DNA of 64,000 nt, taken from the NCBI RefSeq assembly GCF_026626335.1, contig NZ_JAPNTZ010000010.1, forward strand, positions 358,153 to 422,152, written 5' to 3'. How positions within the stretch are numbered: position 1 is the stretch's first letter; every line of letters begins with the position of its first letter. The DNA is from Paractinoplanes pyxinae. GTDB taxonomy: Bacteria > Actinomycetota > Actinomycetes > Mycobacteriales > Micromonosporaceae. Below the pieces are notes generated by a model. That model was not told where the DNA came from, ran no database searches, and saw only the letters and a list, made by a program, of their open reading frames with translations. Shown here piece by piece: positions 35,201 through 42,512 of this stretch. The position numbers were made by a program, and so were the translations under genes.

Positions 35201-35475
35201 CACCGCTGGTCGAAGCGGCCGACACCCTGTCCCGCCGCCTGGGCATCCGCCCGTCGACCCCCACCGCCGAGCGCGACGACCTGCTGACGTCCCGTGAACG
35301 CGAGGTTCTGCGCCTGGTAGCCGAGGGCCACACCAACAGCCGGATAGCCGCCGACCTCTACATCTCACCCAAGACCGCGAGCGTCCACGTCTCCCGCATC
35401 ATCGCCAAGCTCGAGGTGACCAACCGGGGCGAGGCCGCCGCCGTCGCCCGCCGCCTGGGCCTACTCGACGACTGA
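32278..35475 (+). CDS. LuxR-family regulator with AAA ATPase and helical repeat region
   Basis: 1065 residues from ATG at 32278 (overlaps the upstream stop; ATG at 32350 is an alternative, 24 residues shorter). Walker A VGGEAGVGKTRLVEEF near residue 63, Walker-B-like PLVLVIEDLHWADRS, then helical TPR-like repeats to about residue 855. A Ser/Ala/Arg/Asp-rich linker at about 857-945 follows, and a LuxR helix-turn-helix at about 1000-1060 (LTSREREVLRLVAEGHTNSR). These large STAND-type LuxR proteins (LAL) often activate secondary metabolism or catabolism. The linker consists of degenerate hexapeptides such as RSDAAS with an 18-bp DNA period. Confidence 0.9.
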   Translation: MTAVAFGGHFAAENLSHPHGMLELMTAQAHSEVLVGREADLAVLRDALKRARHAEPSTVLVGGEAGVGKTRLVEEFCRGLAGEPVRVLAGQCLELGEEGLPFAPFAGALRQLVRAEGVAALQGHERELALLLPELGPPPAGEGRRGLLFEAVAALFEGRPLVLVIEDLHWADRSTRDLIAFLVRAARLPQLLLITTYRTDELHRGHPLRPFLAELDRVRGVLRLELDRLDREGTAQLLTHLLGAEPEARVVDSVNERAQGNPFFIEQFAGAAFDEIPASLRDLLLSRVDQLPEPAQQVLRVAAVGGTRFGHELLARVAGLDDVALESALRAIVAAQLVVVVDADGGYEFRHALVREAVHDDLLPGEHARLHARYARAVEAEPHLVAMGRAAAEVAHHWHAAHDHPRALITAKIAADEAKRRFAYGEQASLLDRVLHLWEDVPDAESLLGLDHLDLLEESALAAIDSGEHMRALSLTRAALGDLDAEAEPLRAGRLLVRRAKLLRTAGKSDGRAECDEAFRLLSLAPRGSDRVRLLADVAHQLAGIDPERAAEVAGVALADAAEQGDLAALVTAEVAFGSTCSGRVPATELLPVMQEAVEHARAAGDLPALTRGLINVSDSLFELGRYEESAAAAVDGLAHADKVGVSRTSGVFLLANHAEALIALGRWDEADARLAEAARLDPPETLALPWLRLRARLRLARGREGADALVARSVAFLRRPYLSNEGRLATLDLRLLAALHDPDPAVAAEAAHATLAEPSLTVLPRYCWSILSHAARAAARSADPALSSAVAEAAARVPVRYPAQAAFAAEVHALLRGGEPRWQKAVTAWRADGHRYELARALLDLAEAQAAARTAHRSDAASRSDAASHSGAVSRSEAASPYEAASRSGAGSRSDAAFRSEASSRSDAAPRDAAASRDAATFPSAAAARDLSSRDAGSGGVAISDGAGDGFAGHSDPAESIAEALALASALGATPLVEAADTLSRRLGIRPSTPTAERDDLLTSREREVLRLVAEGHTNSRIAADLYISPKTASVHVSRIIAKLEVTNRGEAAAVARRLGLLDD
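34847..35044 (+). repeat. Degenerate 18-bp in-frame repeat within the LuxR gene
   Basis: About eleven units that encode six residues each, consensus R-S-D-A-A-S (for example RSDAAS, RSEAAS, RSGAGS, RSEASS). They form the linker before the DNA-binding domain. Confidence 0.85.
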
Positions 35476-35514
35476 ACCCGCGCTTTCCGCCGAGGCCTCG
35501 CACCCTCGCGCCGG

Positions 35515-36320
35515 GCCGGGTGCGCTTGCCTCGTGCGGAGCTGGCCGCGCTTCTCTCGTGGGGCCGGATGCTCCTCCTGGCGTGGGGCCGGGCGCGCTTC
35601 CTCGCGTGGGCTGGGCATTCCTTCCGGCGTGGAGCCGGGCGCGCTTCCTTGCGCGGGGGCGGCCGCTCTTCCCTCACGTGGGGTTGGGCGCTCTTCCGTC
35701 GGGCTGAGCTGGCCGTTCCTCCTCGCGTGGGGCTGGGTGGTCCTCTTGGCGTGGGACCGGGTGCACTTCTCTCGCGTGTGGCTGGGGCCTTTCCTTCGCG
35801 TTGAGTCGGGCGCTCTTCCTCGTGTGGGGCGGCGCTCTTCCCTCACGTGGGGTTGGGCGCTTTTCCTTCGCGTTGAGTCGGCCGTTCGTCCTCGCGTGGG
35901 GCTGGGCGCTTCTCTTGGCGTGGGGCCGGGTGCATTTCTCTCGCGTGTGGCTGGGCGCTTTTCCTTCGCATTGAGCCGGGCGTTCGTCCTCGCGTGAGGC
36001 TCGGCGTTCCTCGTGGCGTGGGGTTGGGCGCGCTTCCTCGTGTAGGGCTGGCGCTCTTCCCTCGCGTGAGGCTGGGTGCTCCTCTCTCGGGCTGTGCTTG
36101 GCGCCCCTCCTCGCGTGCTGCCGGGCGCCCTTCCCTGGCATTGGGTCGGGCGCTCTTTCCTCGCCTGGCGCCCCTCGCGAAGCGCAAGGTCGGGTGGACT
36201 TCCGTCGCGTGGGGCTGGGCGCTCTTCCGTTCCTGGGGGTCGAGCGCTCCTCCCTCACGTTGGGCCTGGCGTTCGACCTCGTGTGGGGCCTGGCGTTTGA
36301 CCATTGGGGTGGGCTGGGCG
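35515..36320. repeat. Degenerate 24-bp tandem repeat array, about 30-35 units
   Basis: After the LuxR stop the sequence is made of units close to CGCGTGGGGCTGGGCGCTCT followed by TCCT, 23-26 bases each, with runs of exactly 24 (for example around 35575-35620). No gene is convincing here: long open frames exist on both strands because the period is a multiple of three, and they encode low-complexity peptides such as an octad HARE-x-x-x-P on the minus strand. It separates the LuxR gene from the convergent methyltransferase operon. Confidence 0.85.
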
Positions 36321-36321
36321 C

Positions 36322-36837
36322 TTAGACCTCGCGTCGTGACGTCCTTTGGCGCGTTGGCGGTCGTGAACCGACTATTCGGCGGGCCTCCTCGAGGACTTTG
36401 GCGTCCAGGTCTTCGAAATGGGTCTTGGCCTCGTGGTCGACGGCGCCGTATTGGTCGTCCAGCTTTACCAGGCGTTCGGCCAGGTCAAGGGTGCCGTGGC
36501 CGAAGGTGGTGTGCGCCCACATGGTCAGTTCGGTCGGGGTCAGCCGGCCGGTCAGCACTCGGTTGGCCAGCACCTCGATGGCGGCCTCCGCGCCGGATTG
36601 GCTGCCCTTTGGGTGGTAGGGGAGGTTGACGTCGCTCAGGGCGTCCTCGAGGAGGTCGGGTGCCTCCTCGGCGGCGTGGCGGTGGAGGACGCCGGCGAGC
36701 ATGGCCAGGTTGAGACCGTCGTGGCCGGTCACCAGCAGGTCGCAGTCGGCGTCTACCAGCTCGGCCGCGCTGACGTAGCCGACGCTCCAGAGTGCGGCCG
36801 CCTCGCGCATGCCGTTTCTCGCCTCTTCAGGAGTCAT
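36322..36837 (-). CDS. Hypothetical helical protein, 171 aa
   Basis: 171 residues from ATG at 36837, overlapping the methyltransferase stop (ATGA). Mostly helical and soluble, with HHTFGHGT-like W/H residues (TMWAHTTFGHGTLDLAERLV) in the second half. I recognise no domain. Co-translated with the methyltransferase. Confidence 0.68.
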   Translation of the reverse strand: MTPEEARNGMREAAALWSVGYVSAAELVDADCDLLVTGHDGLNLAMLAGVLHRHAAEEAPDLLEDALSDVNLPYHPKGSQSGAEAAIEVLANRVLTGRLTPTELTMWAHTTFGHGTLDLAERLVKLDDQYGAVDHEAKTHFEDLDAKVLEEARRIVGSRPPTRQRTSRREV

Positions 36838-37550
36838 ACCGCCTCGCCCGCGGTGGATCCGCTCGCCGGCTCGCCTGGGGCCGGCTTGGCGGAGGTCGGC
36901 GTTGCGGTGGCGTGGATGATGTGGTTGTTGGGGGTCAGCTCGGCGGTCAGGTGCCAGCCCAGTGGGGCTACGGCTGCGGCCAGGTCGGCGGGCTGCCAGA
37001 AGTGTTTGACGATGCGGAATTCGCGGCCGTCGTTGAGGGTGCGGTCCTGGACGTGATTGGGCAGTTCGGCGTTGTGGTAGCTGTCGATCAGGAAGGCGCG
37101 GCCGCCGGGGCGTAGGGCGGTGGCGACCTTGCGCCAGAACGGGGCGAAAAGGTCCTCCGGCACGTGGGACAGCCAGTAGCTGAAGAAGACCACGTCGAAC
37201 GCGGACGGGGGCGGGCTCCAGGCGAAGATGTCCTCCTGGCGGTAGCGCACGTGGGCGCCCAGGTTGCGGGCCCGGTTGAGGTCGAGCACGGCGGGGGAGG
37301 CGTCCACGGCCAGGACTGATCGGGCGTGCCGGGCCAGGTGGCGGGTCCACAGGCCGGTGCCGCAGGCGAACTCCAGGACGTCGCCGGTGGGGGCGAAATG
37401 GTCCAGGGCTCGCTCGGCCGACGCCACGTCGGCGAACCAGCGTTGCTCCTCGTCCGGGTCCATGGTGTAGCGGCCCTGCCGGTACCACCACTCGTCGTAC
37501 TCGCCGGCCCGGGCTTCGTAATAGGCGCGCTGGTCATCGAGGATGCTCAT
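36834..37550 (-). CDS. Class I SAM-dependent methyltransferase
   Basis: 238 residues. Methyltransferase fold with motif I VLEFACGTGLWTRHLARH (about residues 57-74), followed by VLAVDASPAVL (acidic ribose-binding residue) and the motif IV region FDVVFFSYWLSHVPE. The N-terminus YYEARAGEYDEWWYRQGRY resembles small-molecule or phospholipid methyltransferases. The substrate is not known. Confidence 0.87.
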   Translation of the reverse strand: MSILDDQRAYYEARAGEYDEWWYRQGRYTMDPDEEQRWFADVASAERALDHFAPTGDVLEFACGTGLWTRHLARHARSVLAVDASPAVLDLNRARNLGAHVRYRQEDIFAWSPPPSAFDVVFFSYWLSHVPEDLFAPFWRKVATALRPGGRAFLIDSYHNAELPNHVQDRTLNDGREFRIVKHFWQPADLAAAVAPLGWHLTAELTPNNHIIHATATPTSAKPAPGEPASGSTAGEAV

Positions 37551-37601
37551 AGCGAGACCGTACGAGCGACCACCCGACCGGCGCGAAGCGATTTTGGCGG
37601 G

Positions 37602-38594
37602 CTAGTGCGGATCGCGGAAGCCGCGGAGCACCCGGACCAGGAAGTAGCCGCCGCCGCCGATCAGGAGCAGGCCGAAGGCCACGGCCAGCATGCTGCCGGT
37701 GCTCATGCCGGGGCGCTCGGCCTCGGCGGCGGCCGCGGTGGCGGGTTGGGCCGGCGGGAAGTACACGCCGGGGGTGCTGTCGGTCTCGGTTGTGGTGGTC
37801 GCGGTGGGGACAGTCGTGCCTGGAGCGGAGGGGAGCGCCGCGGCGGGAGGTTGCGGGGGTGCAGCGGCAGGAGTGGAGGCGGCGGGGGCGGCCGTGGTGC
37901 TGCAGCCGGCCGCGGGTGGGCGCCAGTTTCCGACGTACGTGGTGAAGGTGTTGACCCTGACCGTCAGGGAACCGTCGCGAGGGCCTTTGACTGTGGTGGA
38001 GCGGCCGGGGGCCAGGCGGGTGACCTGGCCGGCGATGAGGAACGTGGCGCTGACGTTGGCCGACGGCGCGTTCTCGAGGGTGGCCCGGTAGGTGCCGTCG
38101 CAGGCGCTGGTGAACGTGACCTTGGGTTCGGGGGAGCATTCGGCCGAACCGCCGCGATAGTGGGCGGGCGGCCCGTTCGACTTGCTGCCCGAGTCGCCCA
38201 GGACCAGCCCGCCGTACGGGTTGTCGCCGCTGGTCACCTCGTCGAGCAGCCCGCTTCCCCGGATGGCGAAGACCTGCGTGCGGCAGGGCGGCACGACCAC
38301 GTCGAGACGAACCGTGCGGGTCTTCGCCGTGATGGTGGCGCGGTCGGTGGCGTACGTGAATCGGCCCCCGCCGCCGTCGGTGTACGAGACCAGGCCGAAC
38401 GCCTGACTCTGGCCGGCGCACAGAGCCCGTACGGCCGTGACCGTCGCCTTGCCCGAGGCGCCGTCGAAGGTGTGCCGGAAGGTCGCCGACGACGCCGAGG
38501 CGCAGGTGTCGGCGGCCGAGGCGGCTACGGGCGGCGGCGTGAAAGCACCAGCGAGCGCAGCCACGGCGGCGAGGAGAAGCGTGCAGCGACGCAT
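37602..38594 (-). CDS. Secreted protein with C-terminal membrane anchor
   Basis: 330 residues from ATG at 38594. Signal peptide (residues 1-26), an extracellular region with several cysteines (ALCAGQ, CRTQ, SAECSPE, SACDGTY), a Pro/Ala/Thr-rich stalk (about 215-275) and a C-terminal transmembrane helix plus Arg-rich end (LLLIGGGGYFLVRVLRG). This design suggests a cell-surface protein; no LPXTG sorting motif is visible. Function unknown. Confidence 0.72.
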   Translation of the reverse strand: MRRCTLLLAAVAALAGAFTPPPVAASAADTCASASSATFRHTFDGASGKATVTAVRALCAGQSQAFGLVSYTDGGGGRFTYATDRATITAKTRTVRLDVVVPPCRTQVFAIRGSGLLDEVTSGDNPYGGLVLGDSGSKSNGPPAHYRGGSAECSPEPKVTFTSACDGTYRATLENAPSANVSATFLIAGQVTRLAPGRSTTVKGPRDGSLTVRVNTFTTYVGNWRPPAAGCSTTAAPAASTPAAAPPQPPAAALPSAPGTTVPTATTTTETDSTPGVYFPPAQPATAAAAEAERPGMSTGSMLAVAFGLLLIGGGGYFLVRVLRGFRDPH

Positions 38595-38670
38595 ATCACC
38601 AACATCGGCGAAATGTCCGACTTGCTGAGGCGGCGCCGGAGCGACGAGGACGGCACAGCGAAACAACGAT

Positions 38671-38691
38671 GCCCGGCCAGAAAGGCCGGGG
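38671..38691 (-). terminator. GC hairpin downstream of lipA
   Basis: CCCGGCC-AGAAA-GGCCGGG lies three bases beyond the lipA stop codon. Perfect 7-bp stem, no T-run; probable lipA terminator. Confidence 0.6.
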
Positions 38692-38693
38692 CG

Positions 38694-39617
38694 TCAGCCG
38701 CGCGCCTCGAGGGCCTGCTTGTAGAGGCGGCCCGCCCGGTACGACGACCGGACCAGCGGCCCGCTCATCACGCCCGCGAAGCCGATCTGCTCGGCCTCTT
38801 CGCGCAGCTCGACGAACTCTTCGGGCTTGACCCAGCGCTCGACGGGGTGGTGCCGCGGGGTGGGGCGCAGGTACTGCGTGATGGTGATCAGTTCGCAGCC
38901 GGCGTTGTGCAGGTCGCGCAGCGCCTGGGAGATCTCGGCCCGCTCCTCGCCCATGCCCAGGATCAGGTTGCTCTTGGTCACCAGGTCGGCCGCGCGGGCC
39001 TGGGTGATGACGTCGAGCGAGCGCTCGTAGCGGAAGCCGGGGCGGATGCGCTTGAAGATGCGCGGCACCGTCTCGACGTTGTGGGCCAGCACCTCGGGCT
39101 GGGCGCCGAAGACCTCGGCCAGCTGGGCCGGCTCGGCGTTGAAGTCGGGGATCAGCAGCTCGACCCCGCAGCCGGGCTGCAGCTTGTGGATCTGGCGGAC
39201 CGTCTCGGCGTAGAGCCAGGCGCCGCCGTCGGGCAGGTCGTCGCGGGCCACGCCGGTGACCGTCGCGTACTTCAGGCCCATGGTGGCGACGGACTCGCCC
39301 ACGCGGCGGGGCTCGTCGGCGTCGAACTCGGCCGGCTTGCCCGTGTCGATCTGGCAGAAGTCACAGCGCCGCGTGCACTGGTCGCCGCCGATGAGGAAGG
39401 TGGCCTCGCGGTCTTCCCAGCATTCGTAGATGTTGGGACAGCCCGCCTCTTGGCAGACCGTGTGCAGGCCTTCCTTCTGCACCAGGCCCCGCATCTGCGT
39501 GTATTCGGGGCCCATCTTGGCTTTGACCTTGATCCACGGAGGCTTCCGCTCGATGGGAGTTTCGGCGTTGCGCGCCTCGATGCGCAGCATGCGGCGGCCC
39601 TCGGGAGCAATAGTCAC
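38694..39617 (-). CDS. lipA: Lipoyl synthase
   Basis: 307 residues from GTG at 39617. It inserts two sulfurs into octanoyl groups carried by E2/GcvH to make lipoate, using radical SAM chemistry. Both iron-sulfur cluster motifs are present: CQEAGCPNIYEC (auxiliary cluster) and CTRRCDFC (CX3CX2C radical-SAM cluster); the C-terminal RSSYRA supplies the serine ligand of the auxiliary cluster. Its partner lipB is at 44468-45103 and its substrate E2 at 47999. Confidence 0.98.
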   Translation of the reverse strand: MTIAPEGRRMLRIEARNAETPIERKPPWIKVKAKMGPEYTQMRGLVQKEGLHTVCQEAGCPNIYECWEDREATFLIGGDQCTRRCDFCQIDTGKPAEFDADEPRRVGESVATMGLKYATVTGVARDDLPDGGAWLYAETVRQIHKLQPGCGVELLIPDFNAEPAQLAEVFGAQPEVLAHNVETVPRIFKRIRPGFRYERSLDVITQARAADLVTKSNLILGMGEERAEISQALRDLHNAGCELITITQYLRPTPRHHPVERWVKPEEFVELREEAEQIGFAGVMSGPLVRSSYRAGRLYKQALEARG

Positions 39618-39753
39618 AGCCCCGAGATTACGCCTGAATAGGTCTCTGCCTAGACAGGGGCGACGAGGCTCACGTGACCAGAGGTGTGACGGCGCTCATA
39701 TGAACCGGTTAAATTCCCTTTCGCGGCGCCGACGTCTGCTGTTAACGTCCGGC

Positions 39754-39973
39754 CCACGGCAGTGAGGGAACCGAGTAGCCCCCGGAAGGCCGGCCGAGAG
39801 AGCCACCGATCGCTGTGAAGGTGGCCCGGGCGCCGGGGCGTGAAGACACTCCTGAGCCGCAGCAACACAAGAGGCGCCCGCAAAGGGCGCGAAGGTGTGG
39901 TGGCACCGCGAGGATCCCGCTCGCCCACGCCTCCCTGGGGCCGCGTTGCAGCTTCTCGAGGAGGTCACCCGCC
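39754..39973 (+). promoter_or_regulatory. T-box riboswitch with GAC (Asp) specifier
   Basis: Leader of the aspartyl-tRNA synthetase gene. Stem I has AGAGAGCCACC/GGTGGC with loop GATCGCTGTGAA (39797-39825) and flanking GCCCCCGG/CCGGGGC. The specifier loop reads GAA-GAC-A (codon at 39845-39847, Asp). Stem III is GCGCCC-GCAAA-GGGCGC (39874-39890). The T-box is GGTGTGGTGGCACCGCG, with bulge TGGC (39901-39904) complementary to a GCCA tRNA end, as expected for tRNA-Asp with G73. A GCCTCC element (39929-39934) can pair with the GAGGAGGT ribosome-binding site (39958-39965), so regulation is probably translational. Confidence 0.9.
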
Positions 39974-41239
39974 ATGCAACGCATCCTCTCCACCCAGCTC
40001 CGCGCGCACGTCGAATCGACAGTGACGATCGCCGGCTGGATCCACCGCCGCCGCCTGCTCAAGTCGGTGGCTTTCCTGATCGTCCGCGACGCCGAAGGGC
40101 TCAGCCAGGTCGTCGTGGCCGAACCCGAGACCCGCGCCCAGCTCGAGGAACTCTCCGAGGAGAGCGTCGTCGAGGTGACCGCCACGGTCACTGCCAACGA
40201 GCAGGCGCCCGGCGGGGTCGAGCTGACCGAACCCAAGATCCGCGTGCTGTCCGCCGTCACCGCGCCGCTGCCGTTCGAGCTGCACCGCCCGGCCGTCGGC
40301 GCCACCCTGCCGACCCAGCTCGACCACGCGGCCCTGGCCCTGCGGCACCCGGCCCGCCGCTCGGCCCTGCGCGTGGCCGCGGCGGCGACGGCCGGCTTCC
40401 GGGCGGCGCTGACCGAGCAGCGGTTCGTCGAGATCCAGACGCCGAAGATCGTCGCCTCGGCCACCGAGTCCGGGGCCAACGTGTTCGCGCTGGACTACTT
40501 CGGCCGCCCGGCCTATCTGGCCCAGTCGCCGCAGTTCTACAAGCAACTGATGGTCGGCGTCTTCGAGCGGGTCTTCGAGGTCGGCCCGGTCTTCCGCGCC
40601 GAGCCCAGCGACACCGTGCGGCATTTGTCGCAGTACACATCGCTCGACGCCGAGCTGGGCTTCATCGAGGACCATCGGGACGTGATGGCCGCCCTGACCC
40701 GGACGCTCACCGTGATGATGGCGACCATCACCGCCCGTGCCCGGTTCGCGACGCCGCGGGTGCCCGCCGAGATTCCCGCCGTCCACTTCAGCGAGGCGCT
40801 GCGCATCGCCGGGGCCCCCGCCGACGAGCCCGACCTGGCGCCGGCCCACGAGCGGGCGCTGGGGGAGTGGGCGCTGCGTGAGCACGGTTCCGAATTCGTC
40901 TACGTGACCGGCTATCCGATGCGCAAGCGGCCGTTCTACACGCACCCCGACCCGGCCGACCCGGCGTACTCGAACGGTTTCGACCTTCTGTTCCGCGGGC
41001 TGGAGATCGTGACCGGTGGGCAGCGGCTGCACCGTTATGAGGACTATGTGGAGGCGCTGGCGCGAGCCGGTGAGCCGCTGGAGCCGTACGCCGGATATCT
41101 CGACGGCTTCCGCTACGGCATGCCGCCGCACGGCGGGTGGGCGATCGGTCTCGAACGGTTCGTCGCGCGGCTGACCGGAACCGCTAACGTGCGAGAGGTG
41201 ACGGCCTTCCCGAGAGACCTCAACCGGGTCACCCCGTAG
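39974..41239 (+). CDS. aspS: Archaeal-type aspartyl-tRNA synthetase (AspRS2)
   Basis: 421 residues from ATG at 39974, after the GAGGAGGT site. An N-terminal OB-fold anticodon-binding domain (about 1-110) is followed by the class II catalytic domain: AQSPQFYKQLMVGVFERVFE (motif 2 region), VGPVFRAEP, TSLDAELGF, and motif 3 GGWAIGLERFVARL. At about 420 residues it lacks the insertion domain of the usual ~590-residue bacterial AspRS, so it is the archaeal/AspRS2 type. The T-box with an Asp specifier confirms tRNA-Asp. Probably a second, inducible copy besides the housekeeping AspRS, which is not in the window. Confidence 0.9.
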   Translation: MQRILSTQLRAHVESTVTIAGWIHRRRLLKSVAFLIVRDAEGLSQVVVAEPETRAQLEELSEESVVEVTATVTANEQAPGGVELTEPKIRVLSAVTAPLPFELHRPAVGATLPTQLDHAALALRHPARRSALRVAAAATAGFRAALTEQRFVEIQTPKIVASATESGANVFALDYFGRPAYLAQSPQFYKQLMVGVFERVFEVGPVFRAEPSDTVRHLSQYTSLDAELGFIEDHRDVMAALTRTLTVMMATITARARFATPRVPAEIPAVHFSEALRIAGAPADEPDLAPAHERALGEWALREHGSEFVYVTGYPMRKRPFYTHPDPADPAYSNGFDLLFRGLEIVTGGQRLHRYEDYVEALARAGEPLEPYAGYLDGFRYGMPPHGGWAIGLERFVARLTGTANVREVTAFPRDLNRVTP

Positions 41240-41241
41240 CG

Positions 41242-42501
41242 ATGACGATCGACCTCGACGTCGCTCCGGCCGGCCGCGCCGAAGACCGATTGCGGCGTAC
41301 GAGGTCAGGTGCGCTCGTCGTGGCGGTGCTGGTGCTTCTGCTGGTCGGAGCATCGGCGCCGCCCGCGTACGCCGCCGAGATCACGCCCGTGCTCGAGGGT
41401 GACGGCCGCGGGATCACGGCGAGCCTGCTCACCGGCACGGCCGTCTTCACCCAGCACGGCGAGGCGACCGACCAGTCGTCGGACGTCTGGGCGCGCCCGG
41501 TCGTGCCCGGCGGTCCGGAGTGGATCACCAAGGTGGCCGGCCTGGGCACCGGCCTGTGGCTCGACCGGTCGGGCACGGTGCTGGTCAGCGAGTCGGGCGA
41601 CGCCGGGGAGACCACGTTCCTGGACGCGCGCACCGGCCGCACGCGGTGGAAGACCGGCCAGTACTCGTCGGTGCGGCCGGTCGGCGCGGCCGTCACCGAC
41701 TGGGTGCCGCCCGACCTTCTGCGGGTGCGCCACACCGCGAGCGGGCGGGTGCTCTGGTCGCATCCGGCCCGGGCCTTCGCCGTCGACGAGCGGCAGCGGT
41801 ACGTGGTCGTCTTCGACGTGCGGCGCCGGCCGACAGTGCTCTCGGCCGCCGACGGCCGGGTGGTCGCCCGCTCGGGACAGCTCGACTTCGAGTGGAACCT
41901 CGACTACCCGGCGCCGTTCGCGCCGGTCCGGATGATCGGCGACAACCTCGTCACGGTGGGCGCGACCGCCATCGCCGCCTACCGCCTGACCGACCTGACC
42001 CCGCTCTGGCGGACACCGATCGCCCGGCCGGCCGCGGTGACCGGCTGCGGCGGCCGGATCTGCGCGTTCTCCACCGGCGGGCTGGCCGTCGTCGACCCGG
42101 CCGACGGCGCGGTGCGCTGGAGCAGCGAGCGCTGGCACGGCCTGGTCGACAGCGGGGTGCGCTGGAGCAGCGAGCGCTGGTACGGCGTGGCCGACGGCTC
42201 CGGCCACTCGGCCCACCCGGCCGGCGGTCAGGGCGTTCTGCTCGACGAGGCCGGCCGGGTGGCCCGGGTCGACCTGGCCACCGGGCGCGTCGTGGCCGAG
42301 CTGGGCCGGGGCGAGGTGCTGGGCGGCCTGCAGCTGGTCGACGGCGGCGGCGGGCGCACCCTGGTCCGCGACCTCGCCGGCGGTCGCGTGCTGGGTGAGG
42401 TCTCGGGGATCGCGGCGGGCACGTGCACCGCCGCCACCGATCTGTTCGCCTGCCGCACGGCCGACTCCCGGTTCCGCGTGTGGCGGATCGGTCGCGCGTA
42501 G
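41242..42501 (+). CDS. Membrane-anchored PQQ-like beta-propeller protein, copy 1
   Basis: 419 residues from ATG at 41242, two bases after the aspS stop. One N-terminal membrane segment (about 24-44), then a beta-propeller of PQQ-like blades (GRTRWKTGQY, GRVLWSHPARAF, DLTPLWRTPIARP, DGAVRWSSERW). A recent in-frame 45-bp duplication repeats GVRWSSERWxG (42111-42180). Paralogue of the next gene. Role probably in cell-surface or signal functions; no cofactor residues are evident. Confidence 0.72.
   Translation: MTIDLDVAPAGRAEDRLRRTRSGALVVAVLVLLLVGASAPPAYAAEITPVLEGDGRGITASLLTGTAVFTQHGEATDQSSDVWARPVVPGGPEWITKVAGLGTGLWLDRSGTVLVSESGDAGETTFLDARTGRTRWKTGQYSSVRPVGAAVTDWVPPDLLRVRHTASGRVLWSHPARAFAVDERQRYVVVFDVRRRPTVLSAADGRVVARSGQLDFEWNLDYPAPFAPVRMIGDNLVTVGATAIAAYRLTDLTPLWRTPIARPAAVTGCGGRICAFSTGGLAVVDPADGAVRWSSERWHGLVDSGVRWSSERWYGVADGSGHSAHPAGGQGVLLDEAGRVARVDLATGRVVAELGRGEVLGGLQLVDGGGGRTLVRDLAGGRVLGEVSGIAAGTCTAATDLFACRTADSRFRVWRIGRA
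42111..42180 (+). repeat. 45-bp tandem duplication in propeller gene
   Basis: A 25-bp identical core, beginning GGTGCGCTGGAGCAGCGAGC, at 42111-42135 and 42156-42180; period 45 bases (15 codons). Confidence 0.9.
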
Positions 42502-42512
42502 AGTCCCGTGCC

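Noticed and set aside
35515..36320. CRISPR array or protein gene in the 24-bp repeat region
   Set aside because: There are no spacers between repeats, unit sequence is degenerate, and frames on both strands are open only because the period is a multiple of three.
39815..39973. N-terminal extension of the AspRS
   Set aside because: The open frame there is the T-box leader; the synthetase begins at the ATG behind the GAGGAGGT site.
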